DNA of 64,000 nt. Source: Streptomyces cellostaticus (GTDB lineage Bacteria; Actinomycetota; Actinomycetes; Streptomycetales; Streptomycetaceae). Numbering within the stretch: the stretch's first letter is position 1; each line of letters starts with the position of its first letter. Below the pieces are notes generated by a model, which saw nothing but the letters and a program-made list of their open reading frames with translations, made no database searches and was not told the origin of the DNA. The position numbers were made by a program, and so were the translations under genes. The DNA lies in NCBI RefSeq assembly GCF_001513965.1, contig NZ_KQ948032.1:1-64000 (forward strand), read 5' to 3'. This document shows positions 8,819-17,406 of this stretch, in pieces.

Positions 8819-8892
8819 AGCCCTCTCCTGTCCCGCCCTGTCCACAGCCGGCGCGCATGCGCCCGCCCATGGTACGGACTGCCGCGCGGGGC

Positions 8893-9162
8893 TCAGACCT
8901 CCATCACGGCATCGCAGTCGGGGCAGACCGCGGAGGCGTACGCCTCGGGGTACCAGGGCGCCTCAGGGTGCTCGGCGGGCTTCCAGCGGGACGGCTCCAT
9001 GGCGAAGGTGTCCTTGCCGCAGAGCGTTCGTGGCCCTGGCGCGGCCCGCGTCCCCGGGGCGGCGGGCACCGCGTGCACCCGGCGGACGGACGGTTCCTCA
9101 CCACCGGGTGCGCGGGCGGCCACCGCCTTCTCGACCTCGTACACGACGACGATCTCGGCCAT
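8893..9162 (-). CDS. Small protein of unknown function
   Basis: An 89-residue protein beginning MAEIVVVYEVEKAV and ending with YPEAYASAVCPDCDAVMEV. The CPDC pair plus a single earlier cysteine in TLCGKD could support metal binding, but a complete zinc ribbon is not evident. Its ATG lies 2 nt after the stop of the upstream gene, so the two are almost certainly co-transcribed. I do not recognise the family. Confidence 0.6.
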   Translation of the reverse strand: MAEIVVVYEVEKAVAARAPGGEEPSVRRVHAVPAAPGTRAAPGPRTLCGKDTFAMEPSRWKPAEHPEAPWYPEAYASAVCPDCDAVMEV

Positions 9163-9164
9163 GG

Positions 9165-9464
9165 CTACGCCTGGGGGACGCTGAGCTCCCGGCCGCGGTA
9201 GAAGGCTTCGCGTTCCTCGGCGACGTACGGGGCCATGTGCGCCCTGCGCTGGGCCTCCGGCTCGGAGGCCCGATAGGAGTCGCATGCCGTCCCGGAGTCC
9301 CAGAACGACACCCCGGTGATCTCCTGCCCGTCCTCGGACCAGTACGCGAAGGCGCGCCGCAGGCCCTGCGGGTAGGGGGCGGGGCGCCATGCCCGCTCGA
9401 ACTCCTCCAGGGTGGTGCCCGGCTGAAGGCGGCGCGTAGTGACCCACACGTAGTGCTCCTCCAT
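9165..9464 (-). CDS. Small protein, possible dimeric alpha/beta-barrel (ABM-like) fold
   Basis: A 99-residue protein beginning MEEHYVWVTTRRLQPGTTLE, followed by a FERAWRP...YWSEDGQEITGVSFWDSGTAC pattern. That resembles the antibiotic-biosynthesis-monooxygenase-type dimeric barrels, with a first strand, a helix, and a strand containing SFWD. The start has a textbook AGGAGG 5 nt upstream. It precedes and nearly touches the 89-residue gene. A function cannot be given; the fold call is tentative. Confidence 0.6.
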   Translation of the reverse strand: MEEHYVWVTTRRLQPGTTLEEFERAWRPAPYPQGLRRAFAYWSEDGQEITGVSFWDSGTACDSYRASEPEAQRRAHMAPYVAEEREAFYRGRELSVPQA

Positions 9465-9663
9465 CGCCGCCTCCTCAGCAACGCCGGTCCCACCTGCCAC
9501 CGCTTCTGGGACCACCGTAAGCGCAAATCACCGCTTCCGCCTGCGCGGCGAAGGGTGCGGCGGCAGCCGGCCGCGATGCCGCCGCTGTTCAACGACACCC
9601 TCAACAAGGCCAAGCCGTCCGGGATCCCGTTCGACCCCTACGGCGCCGGCTGACACCCTCCGG
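9465..9663. other. Intergenic region without a supported gene
   Basis: A short forward reading frame ending at 9653 (...FNDTLNKAKPSGIPFDPYGAG) looks protein-like but has no start signal and no family I recognise. It may be a relic. The segment also carries the upstream region of the leftward two-gene unit. Confidence 0.3.
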
Positions 9664-10128
9664 CTACGGGGTGTGGCTCCGGCGGGTGCTCGCCAGCCAT
9701 GCCCCGGCTGCGGTGAGCACCGCCGTCGCCAGTGTCGCGATCAGCCACCCGGTGGGCAGCTGGGCCGCGTGCCAGTCGGTGTGGTCGAAGTTGGCGCGGA
9801 TGATCGAGGCCTGGGCGCCGCACAGGAGTACGGCGGTGGGCAGGAGGGTGATGGTCCTCCAACGGCGCGTGGCCCCGTTGCAGTGCAGCACCACGGCCAC
9901 CGTCCCCGCCGCCGCCAGCCAGATCAGTGCGGGGAAGAGGGAAGCCGCCCATAACGGCATGGAGCCGTCGGCGGAGAGGTGACCGCCGTTCCAGTGGGTG
10001 GCCAGACGGGCCGGCAGGTGTCCACTCGCCGCCCAGGGCAGCCCGGCGATCAGGGCCGCAGCGGCCCCCGTCCCTGCCGCGAAGGCCCCGGCGGGGCCGC
10101 GCTCGGCCGTCGTACCGTCGTCTTTCAC
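9664..10128 (-). CDS. DUF1648-like small integral membrane protein
   Basis: A 154-residue protein with about four membrane helices (residues about 15-33, 55-80, 85-105 and 125-145) and the segment LPARLATHWNGGHLSADGSMP. That segment resembles the periplasm-facing motif of DUF1648 membrane proteins. The GTG start overlaps the stop of the upstream membrane protein by 4 nt (GTGA), so it is the last gene of the unit kdpE-kdpD-10125-9664. A link to potassium handling is only positional. Confidence 0.7.
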   Translation of the reverse strand: MKDDGTTAERGPAGAFAAGTGAAAALIAGLPWAASGHLPARLATHWNGGHLSADGSMPLWAASLFPALIWLAAAGTVAVVLHCNGATRRWRTITLLPTAVLLCGAQASIIRANFDHTDWHAAQLPTGWLIATLATAVLTAAGAWLASTRRSHTP

Positions 10129-11201
10129 GCGATTCCCCCTGATTGCAGCTCGCGGAGGATCCGGGTCAGGTCGGCCGGTGCGGCCGACAGGCGGATCGGA
10201 GTGCCCGCGTCGTCGAGTTCGGCGATGTGCCAGCTTCGGGGCACGGTGTCGCCGTCGCTGCCCCGGGCACGTCGTACGTTCCTGACGGTGAGGCGCTCGA
10301 CCGGGATCCGCTTCGCCGCGAAGTGCCCCGGGCCGGGGGCCACCGCGAGGGTGCCGTCTCCGACGAGGATGTGGGTGCCGAAGCCGTGCGGGTTGTAGTC
10401 GGTGGGCTCAAGGAAGCGGGCGGGCAGGAACACCTCGCCCTCGTCCGGCTGTTCGGGCGCTCCGGGCTCCCCCGGCGTACGGATGCTCGTCGCGCGCCAG
10501 GCCTGCCTGAACAGGGCCAGTGTCAGCAGCGAGCCCGCCGCCGCCCACGTGAGCGGCACCGGCGAGGACAGCAGGGTCGTGGGGTGGAGGTAGCACAGCG
10601 GCAGCAGCCACAGGGCCGTACCCACGAGCACGCCCGCGAACGGGAGGGCCGACGGGGGGACTTCGTCGCCGTGCAGCCGCCGCCCGTACCGCAGGCGCAG
10701 CGCCACCTGCGCTCCCGGGTACGCCCCGGCCAGGGCGAGTACGGCGGCCAGGACGGCCAGGGAGCCGGGGGTGGTGACGTGCTCGTGCCAGACATGGCCC
10801 TCGCCGGTCACCTTCATCACCTGGCCGCGCCAGACGGTCAGTCGGACGTGGTCGCCGGCCTCGAAGTCCACGGCGGCCTCGGACGACACCGCGAGCCGGG
10901 CCAGTGGCCGGCTGCCGGTGAAGTAGAGCCAGCTGTCCTGCTTGGGCGGGTTCGGGTCCGTGCGTGCGATCACGGCCGGAACGGTGGTCAGGCAGTCCTC
11001 CCGTCCGCTGTCCGGTGTCACGGCGGCGCACGGGGTGGCCGCCCGCCACGCCCGCTCGTCCGACGCGATGTCCGGCACGAACCACGCGGCCGCCCCCGCA
11101 CACGCGAGCAGCAGCACGCACACGCACACACCGAGCACGGTGCGGCGTGCCGCCCCGGCTCTCCCCCGTCCAGCCTTGGTCACGTACCGAGCCTGCGTCA
11201 T
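10125..11201 (-). CDS. Multi-pass membrane protein of unknown function downstream of kdpD
   Basis: A 358-residue protein with an N-terminal membrane helix (TVLGVCVCVLLLACAGAAAWFV) and an extracytoplasmic segment with two cysteines. Three further helices lie near SLAVLAAVLALAGA, LPFAGVLVGTALWLLPLCYL and LTWAAAGSLLTLALF, followed by a cytoplasmic tail of about 120 residues ending LTRILRELQSGGIA. The ATG lies 13 nt after the kdpD stop and the gene overlaps the next one, so it belongs to the kdpED transcript. No domain is recognised. Confidence 0.72.
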   Translation of the reverse strand: MTQARYVTKAGRGRAGAARRTVLGVCVCVLLLACAGAAAWFVPDIASDERAWRAATPCAAVTPDSGREDCLTTVPAVIARTDPNPPKQDSWLYFTGSRPLARLAVSSEAAVDFEAGDHVRLTVWRGQVMKVTGEGHVWHEHVTTPGSLAVLAAVLALAGAYPGAQVALRLRYGRRLHGDEVPPSALPFAGVLVGTALWLLPLCYLHPTTLLSSPVPLTWAAAGSLLTLALFRQAWRATSIRTPGEPGAPEQPDEGEVFLPARFLEPTDYNPHGFGTHILVGDGTLAVAPGPGHFAAKRIPVERLTVRNVRRARGSDGDTVPRSWHIAELDDAGTPIRLSAAPADLTRILRELQSGGIA

Positions 11202-11214
11202 GCCTGCATCCGGT

Positions 11215-13827
11215 TCATGTGCAGGTCCCGGCAGTGTCCGGGGGTCCCATGCTGCCGATGTCCACCGCGGGCCACGTGTGCGTGATCGCCGTGGCGGACG
11301 TCCCCGGCTCGGCCCCTGCCCGGACGCCGCCGCCCGACCTCGGCAGGCTGAGCACCATGGTGAGGCCGCCGCCCGGTGTGTCCTCGGCGTCCAGCGTGCC
11401 GCCGATGGCCTCCGCGAAGCCGCGGGCCACCGCGAGGCCGAGGCCGACCCCGGCGCCGCGGGGTGAGTCGCCGTAGCGCTGGAAGGGTTCGAAGATGCGG
11501 GACTTGGCCTCGTCCGGCACGCCGGGGCCGCGGTCCACCACCCGCACCTCCACCCGGTCGGCGAGGGCACTGGCGGACACCAGGACGCGCGCCCCGGGTG
11601 GGCTGTACTTGACGGCGTTCTCCACGACGTTGGCGACCGACCGCTCCAGCAACCCCCGGTCGACGTCGACCATGGGCAGGGTCTCCGGGATGTCCAGGTC
11701 GACGCTGTCCTCGGGGACGCCTCCCAGCGCCATCGGGATCACCTCGTCCAGGTCGGTCTCGCGGATGAGCGGCGTGACCGTGCCGGTCTGGAGGCGGGAC
11801 ATGTCGAGCAGGTTGCCGACGAGGTGGTCGAGGCGGTCGGCACCCTCCTCGATGGCGGCCAGGAGTTCCGCCTGGTCGGCCTCGGTCCACTCGACGTCGT
11901 CCGAGCGCAGGGAGGTGACCGCCGCCTTGATGCCGGCCAGCGGGGTGCGCAGGTCGTGGCTGACGGCGGCGAGCAGGGCGGTGCGGATGCGGTTGCCCTC
12001 GGCCAGTTCCTTGGCCCGGTCCGCCTCCTGCCGCAGGCGCTGACGGTCCAGCACCACCGCCGCCTGGGCCGCGAAGGCCGCCAGGACCCGGCGGTCCTCG
12101 GCCGGCAGCACCCGGCCGGAGAGAGCGAGGGACAGGTGGTCGCCGACCGGTACGTCCACGTCCGCGTCCTCGGGCGTGGCACAGGGGCGCGGGCCCACGC
12201 TGCCCGCGCACGTCCAGGGCGCCACGTCGCCCGCGCGCTCCAGCAGGGCCGCCGACTCCATGCCGAAGGTCTCACGGACCCGGTCCAGCAGTGCCTCCAG
12301 GCTGGTATCGCCGCGCAGCACACTGCCCGCGAGGAAGGAGAGGATCTCCGACTCCGCGCGCAGCCGTGCCGCCTGGTGGGTGCGGCGGGCGGCCAGATCC
12401 ACCACCGACGCGACCGACACGGCGACCCCGACGAAGATCGCGATGGCGACGATGTTCGCCGGATCGGCGATGGTCAGGGTGTGCACCGGCGGGGTGAAGT
12501 ACCAGTTGAGCAGCAGGGATCCGACCACGGCCGAGGCCAGGGCCGGGAAGAGACCGCCCAGCAGCGCCGCCGCCACCGTCATCGTCAGGAACAGCAGCAT
12601 GTCGTTGGCCAGCCCGACCTCCGGCAGCACGCTGCCCAGCAGCCAGGTCAGCAGCACGGGGCCGGCGATGCCCGCCAGCCAGCCCCAGATGATCCGGGAG
12701 CGGCCGAGGCGCGCGCCCCGGGCTACGGGCAGCCCGCGGCCCTTGCCCGCCTCGTCGTGGGTGATGAGGTGGACGTCGAGATCAGGGCCGGACTCCACGG
12801 CCACCGTGGCGCCGACACCGGGTCCGAAGACGTACTGCCAGCCCTTGCGGCGGGAGACGCCGAGGACGATCTGGGTGGCGTTGACACCGCGCGCGAAGTC
12901 GAGCAGCGCAACCGGTATGTCGTCGCCCACGACATGATGGAAGGTGCCGCCGAGGTCCTCCACGAGGGTGCGCTGGACGGCCAGTTCCTTCGGGGAGGCC
13001 GAGGTCAGGCCGTCGCTGCGGGAGATGTAGACGGCCATGACCTCGCCGCCCGCGCCCTTCTCGGCCAGCCGCGCGGCACGTCGTATCAGGGTGCGCCCCT
13101 CGGGGCCGCCGGTCAGGCCGACGACGATCCGCTCGCGCGAGCCCCAGATCGTGGAGACCCGGTGCTCGGTGCGGTACTCCTGCAGATAGGCGTCGACCCG
13201 GTCGGCCACCCACAGCAGCGCCAGCTCGCGCAGGGCGGTGAGATTGCCGGGCCGGAAGTAGTTGGACAGCGCCGCGTCGACCTTGTCGGGCTGGTAGATG
13301 TTGCCGTGCGCCATCCGGCGGCGCAGCGCCTGGGGCGACATGTCGACCAGCTCGATCTGGGCGGCCCGCCGGACCACCTCGTCCGGCACGGTCTCCCGCT
13401 GCCGCACCCCGGTGATCGACTCCACGACGTCGCCGAGCGACTCCAGGTGCTGGATGTTGACGGTGGAGACCACGTCGATCCCGGCGGCCAGCAGTTCCTC
13501 GACGTCCTGCCAGCGCTTGGCGTTGCGGGAGCCGGGGATGTTGGTGTGGGCGAGTTCGTCCACGAGGGCCACCTGCGGACGGCGGGCGAGGACCGCGTCG
13601 ACGTCCATCTCGGTGAAGGTGCCCTCCCGGTACGTGATCACCTTGCGCGGCACCTGCTCCAGGCCGTGCAGCATCACCTCGGTGCGCGGCCGGTGGTGGT
13701 GTTCCACGAAGGCGACGACGCAGTCGGTGCCCCGCTCGATACGGCGGTGCGCCTCCGACAGCATCGCGTAGGTCTTGCCGACGCCGGGTGCCGCGCCGAG
13801 GTAGATCCGGAGCTTGCCGCGTGCCAT
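11215..13827 (-). CDS. kdpD: Osmosensitive K+ channel sensor histidine kinase KdpD
   Basis: An 870-residue membrane sensor kinase controlling kdp expression in response to potassium. The N-terminal KdpD domain carries a Walker A motif (GAAPGVGKT, 11-19). A universal-stress-like domain lies at about 232-355. Four membrane helices (about 380-480) precede a GAF-like region (500-600). The dimerisation helix carries His624 in AAVSHDLRTPL, and a HATPase domain follows (ENAVKYSPPGARV, DRGPGVP, GAGVGLGLAVARGFAEAIGG). The ATG is 1 nt after the kdpE stop. A second complete KdpD lies at 23866-26361. Confidence 0.96.
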   Translation of the reverse strand: MARGKLRIYLGAAPGVGKTYAMLSEAHRRIERGTDCVVAFVEHHHRPRTEVMLHGLEQVPRKVITYREGTFTEMDVDAVLARRPQVALVDELAHTNIPGSRNAKRWQDVEELLAAGIDVVSTVNIQHLESLGDVVESITGVRQRETVPDEVVRRAAQIELVDMSPQALRRRMAHGNIYQPDKVDAALSNYFRPGNLTALRELALLWVADRVDAYLQEYRTEHRVSTIWGSRERIVVGLTGGPEGRTLIRRAARLAEKGAGGEVMAVYISRSDGLTSASPKELAVQRTLVEDLGGTFHHVVGDDIPVALLDFARGVNATQIVLGVSRRKGWQYVFGPGVGATVAVESGPDLDVHLITHDEAGKGRGLPVARGARLGRSRIIWGWLAGIAGPVLLTWLLGSVLPEVGLANDMLLFLTMTVAAALLGGLFPALASAVVGSLLLNWYFTPPVHTLTIADPANIVAIAIFVGVAVSVASVVDLAARRTHQAARLRAESEILSFLAGSVLRGDTSLEALLDRVRETFGMESAALLERAGDVAPWTCAGSVGPRPCATPEDADVDVPVGDHLSLALSGRVLPAEDRRVLAAFAAQAAVVLDRQRLRQEADRAKELAEGNRIRTALLAAVSHDLRTPLAGIKAAVTSLRSDDVEWTEADQAELLAAIEEGADRLDHLVGNLLDMSRLQTGTVTPLIRETDLDEVIPMALGGVPEDSVDLDIPETLPMVDVDRGLLERSVANVVENAVKYSPPGARVLVSASALADRVEVRVVDRGPGVPDEAKSRIFEPFQRYGDSPRGAGVGLGLAVARGFAEAIGGTLDAEDTPGGGLTMVLSLPRSGGGVRAGAEPGTSATAITHTWPAVDIGSMGPPDTAGTCT

Positions 13828-13828
13828 G

Positions 13829-14512
13829 TCATCCCTCGAAGCGGTAGCCCATGCCGGGCTCGGTGATCAGATAGCGGGGGCTCGACGGGTCGGCTTCCAG
13901 CTTGCGTCGCAGCTGGGCCATGTAGACCCGCAGATAGTTGGTCTTGTTGCTCTGGGAGACGCCCCAGACCTCCTGGAGCAACTGCCTCTGGGTGATCAGG
14001 CGGCCGGGGTGGGTGACGAGGATCTCCAGCAGATGCCACTCGGTCGGGGTAAGGCGGACGTCGCGGCCGCCTCGTACGACCTTCTTCGCCAGGAGGTCGA
14101 TGGTGAACCCGTCCGTGCTCACCAGCGTGGTCTCCGGGACGAGCGGCAGGTCCTCGGTGCGGCGGACGGCCGCGCGCAGCCTGGCCAGCAACTCGTCCAT
14201 GCTGAACGGCTTGGTGATGTAGTCGTCGGCGCCGGCGTCGAGCGCGCCGACTTTCTCGTCGGACGACTGCCGGGCGGACAGCACCAGGATCGGCACCCGG
14301 CTCCAGCCCCGCAGTCCCTTGATGATGTCGACGCCGTCCATGTCGGGCAGGCCGAGATCGAGCAGGACCACGTCGGGCTGGCGGGCCGCCGCGAGCCGCA
14401 GCGCCGTGGCGCCGTCGGGTGCCGCGTCGACCCCGTACCGGCGGGCCTGCAGGTTGATCACGAGGGCCCGTACGAGCTGCGGGTCGTCCTCCACCACGAG
14501 CACCCGGGTCAT
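13829..14512 (-). CDS. kdpE: Response regulator KdpE (OmpR/PhoB family)
   Basis: A 227-residue regulator with a receiver domain (acidic pair in VEDD, phospho-acceptor Asp52 in LLDLGLPDMDG, conserved Lys101 in ITKPF) and a C-terminal winged helix (about 135-227, LTPTEWHLLEILVTHPGRLITQRQLLQEVWG...LRVYMAQLRRKLE). It partners KdpD, which begins 1 nt after its stop. OmpR-type regulators bind tandem hexamers about 11 bp apart; such repeats occur upstream of several potassium genes here. It is the only kdpE in the window, while two KdpD kinases are present. Confidence 0.96.
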   Translation of the reverse strand: MTRVLVVEDDPQLVRALVINLQARRYGVDAAPDGATALRLAAARQPDVVLLDLGLPDMDGVDIIKGLRGWSRVPILVLSARQSSDEKVGALDAGADDYITKPFSMDELLARLRAAVRRTEDLPLVPETTLVSTDGFTIDLLAKKVVRGGRDVRLTPTEWHLLEILVTHPGRLITQRQLLQEVWGVSQSNKTNYLRVYMAQLRRKLEADPSSPRYLITEPGMGYRFEG

Positions 14513-14540
14513 GGGTGTATGCCTCTCCTGTCATGGCTGC

Positions 14541-14582
14541 GGGAGCCGGCGGCCCGGGATGTCTCCCGGGCCGCCGGCTCCC
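14541..14582 (-). terminator. Strong hairpin between kdpC and kdpE
   Basis: A perfect 19-bp stem (14541-14559 paired with 14564-14582) with a 4-nt TGTC loop occupies most of the 90-bp gap after kdpC. No T-tract follows. It should stop most transcripts from the kdpFABC promoter, leaving kdpED at a lower read-through level or on its own promoter. Confidence 0.85.
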
Positions 14583-14602
14583 GTGCGGTGCACGCAAGGC
14601 CG

Positions 14603-15271
14603 TCACTGCTGGGCCGCGAGGTCCCTGAGCGCGATGTTGAGTTCCAGGACGTTCACGCGCGGGTCGCCGATGAAGCCCAGGGTGCGGCCCTCGGTGTGGT
14701 CCTTGACCAGCTTCTCCACCTGCGCGAGCGGCAGGTTGTTCTTCACGGCAACGCGGTGGACCTGGAGTTCGGCGTACTCCGGGGAGATGGCCGGGTCCAG
14801 TCCGGAGCCGGAGGAGGTGACGGCGTCGGCGGGGACGCCCGTGGGCTTGACGGTGTAGCCGGGGACCGAGTTGTCCTTGACGACGGCGGCCTTGGCGTCC
14901 TCGACCTGCTTGATGAGGACCTTGCTGTCCGCGGACAGGTTGGTCGCACCCGACAGGATCAGCTTGTACTGCGTGTTGACACTGTTCGCGCCGAGCCCGT
15001 TCGCCGGGCGGCCCTGGAACCACTTCAGGTCCGGGTCCGGGGTCTCCTGTCCCTTCTTCAGCGGCAGGTTGTACGACTGCCCGATCAGGGACGATCCGAC
15101 GACCTTGCCGCCCGCCTTGATCTCGGAGCCGTTCGCCTTGTCGTGGAACAGCGCCTGGGCCACACCTGTGACGGCCAGCGGATAGATGACGCCTGTGAGC
15201 ACGGTCAACACGAGCAGCGCCCGCAGGCCCGCCCCGAGCAACCGGGCGGTGTTCATAAAGGAGTTGTTCAT
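14603..15271 (-). CDS. kdpC: Potassium-transporting ATPase subunit KdpC
   Basis: A 222-residue subunit of the high-affinity K+ pump. It has one N-terminal membrane helix (LLGAGLRALLVLTVLTGVIYPLAVTGVAQALF) and the KdpC signatures GSSLIGQSYNLP, FQGRPA and SGSGLDPAISPEYAELQVHRVA. The C-terminus has NVLELNIALRDL. The start lies just after the kdpB stop. A second ATG five codons in lacks a ribosome site. It stabilises the KdpA-KdpB complex and assists ATP binding in the known enzyme. Confidence 0.96.
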   Translation of the reverse strand: MNNSFMNTARLLGAGLRALLVLTVLTGVIYPLAVTGVAQALFHDKANGSEIKAGGKVVGSSLIGQSYNLPLKKGQETPDPDLKWFQGRPANGLGANSVNTQYKLILSGATNLSADSKVLIKQVEDAKAAVVKDNSVPGYTVKPTGVPADAVTSSGSGLDPAISPEYAELQVHRVAVKNNLPLAQVEKLVKDHTEGRTLGFIGDPRVNVLELNIALRDLAAQQ

Positions 15272-15276
15272 GGCGA

Positions 15277-17406
15277 TCAGCCGATCCCGGGGATGAAGGA
15301 GATGATCACGTCGATGATCTTGATGCCGATGAAGGGCGCGACCAGGCCGCCGATGCCGTAGACCCCGAGGTTGCGGCGCAGCATCCTGTCCGCGCTCATC
15401 GGCCGGTACCGCACGCCCTTCAGGGACAGCGGCACCAGCGCGATGATGATCAGCGCGTTGAAGATGACGGCCGACAGGATCGCGGAGTCGGGCGAGGACA
15501 GGTGCATGATGTTCAGCTTGTCCAGGCCCGGGTAGACCGCCGCGAACAGCGCCGGGATGATCGCGAAGTACTTCGCGACGTCGTTGGCGATGGAGAACGT
15601 CGTCAGCGCACCACGCGTGATCAGCAGCTGCTTGCCGATCTCCACGATCTCGATGAGCTTGGTCGGGTTGGAGTCGAGGTCGACCATGTTGCCGGCCTCC
15701 TTGGCGGCCGACGTACCGGTGTTCATCGCCACGCCGACGTCCGCCTGGGCCAGCGCGGGCGCGTCGTTGGTGCCGTCGCCGGTCATCGCGACCAGCTTGC
15801 CGCCCGCCTGCTCCCGCTTGATGAGGGCCATCTTGTCCTCGGGAGTGGCCTCGGCGAGAAAGTCGTCGACGCCCGCCTCCTCGGCGATCGCCTTGGCGGT
15901 CAGCGGGTTGTCACCCGTGATCATGACCGTCTTGATGCCCATACGGCGCAGCTCCTCGAACCGCTCCCGCATGCCCTCCTTGACGACGTCCTTGAGGTGG
16001 ATGACACCCAGGATCCGGGCCCCGTCGGAGTCCTCCACCGCGACCAACAGCGGGGTGCCGCCCGCCTCGGAGATCCGGTCCGTCAACTCCTGGGCGTCCT
16101 CGGCTACTTCGCCGCCCTGCTCCTTCACCCAGGCGATGACCGAGGCCGTGGCCCCCTTGCGGACCTTGCGGCCGTCGACGTCCACACCCGACATACGGGT
16201 CTGGGCGGTGAAGGCGATCCACTCGGCGTGCGCCAGCTCGCCCTGGTGGCGTTCGCGCAGCCCGTACTTCTCCTTCGCCAGGACGACGATGGAGCGGCCT
16301 TCAGGCGTCTCGTCGGCCAGCGAGGACAGCTGGGCCGCATCCGCGACCTCGGCCTCGGTGGTGCCGCGCACCGGCACGAACTCGGCGGCCTGGCGGTTGC
16401 CGAGGGTGATGGTGCCGGTCTTGTCCAGCAGCAGCGTGGAGACGTCACCGGCGGCCTCGACGGCACGCCCCGACATGGCCAGCACATTGCGCTGGACCAG
16501 ACGGTCCATGCCCGCGATGCCGATCGCGGAGAGCAGCGCGCCGATGGTGGTCGGGATCAGGCAGACCAGCAGGGCGATCAGCACGACCATCGTCAGGTGG
16601 GTGCCCGCGTAGGTAGCGAACGGCGGCAGCGTGGCACAGGCCAGCAGGAAGACGATCGTCAGCGACGCCAGCAGGATGTTCAGGGCGATCTCGTTCGGCG
16701 TCTTCTGCCTTGCAGCGCCCTCGACCAGGTTGATCATCCGGTCGATGAAGGTCTCACCGGGCTTCGTCGTGATCTTGATGACGATCCGGTCGGACAGCAC
16801 CTTCGTGCCGCCGGTCACGGCCGAACGGTCGCCACCGGACTCGCGGATGACCGGCGCCGACTCACCGGTGATCGCCGACTCGTCCACGGACGCGACGCCC
16901 TCGATGACGTCGCCGTCACCCGGGATGATGTCACCGGCCTCGCAGACGACCAGGTCACCGATGGTCAGCGCGGTGCCCGGCACCTGCTCCTCGGAGCCGT
17001 CCCCCAGCAGCCGGCGCGCCACCGTGTCGGTCTTGGCCTTGCGCAGGGTGTCCGCCTGGGCCTTGCCGCGGCCCTCGGCGACCGCCTCCGCCAGGTTGGC
17101 GAAGATCACGGTCAGCCACAGCCAGGCACTGATCGCCCAGCCGAACCAGTCGCCCGGGTCCTTGAAGGAGAACACCGTGGTGAGCACGGAGCCGATCCAC
17201 ACCACGAACATCACGGGCGACTTGACCATCACCCGCGGATCGAGCTTGCGGAACGCGTCCGGCAGCGACTTGATCAGCGCCTTGGGGTCGAAGAGGCCCG
17301 TTCCGACACGGCCCTCGGCGGGCTTGTGCCCGGTTGGCGCGTCCTGATGGGGCGCAAGGGTGGGAGTGGACATGGAGTCCTCGTGGTTCTTCGTGTCGGT
17401 GGTCAT
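15277..17406 (-). CDS. kdpB: Potassium-transporting ATPase ATP-binding subunit KdpB (operon copy)
   Basis: A 709-residue P-type ATPase catalytic subunit. Features are TGES (180-183), the phosphorylated Asp328 in DKTGTITLGN, GDGTNDAPALAQADVGVAMN and the TM5 sequence TTFSIANDVAKYFAIIPA. The Asp and Lys in the last motif are the residues that couple KdpB to KdpA in the studied enzyme. Its ATG overlaps the kdpA stop by 1 nt (TGATG). It sits in the complete kdpFABC operon. A close paralogue without the other subunits lies at 34432-36585. Confidence 0.97.
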   Translation of the reverse strand: MTTDTKNHEDSMSTPTLAPHQDAPTGHKPAEGRVGTGLFDPKALIKSLPDAFRKLDPRVMVKSPVMFVVWIGSVLTTVFSFKDPGDWFGWAISAWLWLTVIFANLAEAVAEGRGKAQADTLRKAKTDTVARRLLGDGSEEQVPGTALTIGDLVVCEAGDIIPGDGDVIEGVASVDESAITGESAPVIRESGGDRSAVTGGTKVLSDRIVIKITTKPGETFIDRMINLVEGAARQKTPNEIALNILLASLTIVFLLACATLPPFATYAGTHLTMVVLIALLVCLIPTTIGALLSAIGIAGMDRLVQRNVLAMSGRAVEAAGDVSTLLLDKTGTITLGNRQAAEFVPVRGTTEAEVADAAQLSSLADETPEGRSIVVLAKEKYGLRERHQGELAHAEWIAFTAQTRMSGVDVDGRKVRKGATASVIAWVKEQGGEVAEDAQELTDRISEAGGTPLLVAVEDSDGARILGVIHLKDVVKEGMRERFEELRRMGIKTVMITGDNPLTAKAIAEEAGVDDFLAEATPEDKMALIKREQAGGKLVAMTGDGTNDAPALAQADVGVAMNTGTSAAKEAGNMVDLDSNPTKLIEIVEIGKQLLITRGALTTFSIANDVAKYFAIIPALFAAVYPGLDKLNIMHLSSPDSAILSAVIFNALIIIALVPLSLKGVRYRPMSADRMLRRNLGVYGIGGLVAPFIGIKIIDVIISFIPGIG

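Noticed and set aside
9576..9653. Short forward frame ending FDPYGAG
   Set aside because: It is protein-like, but has no start signal, no upstream coding continuity and no family I can name.
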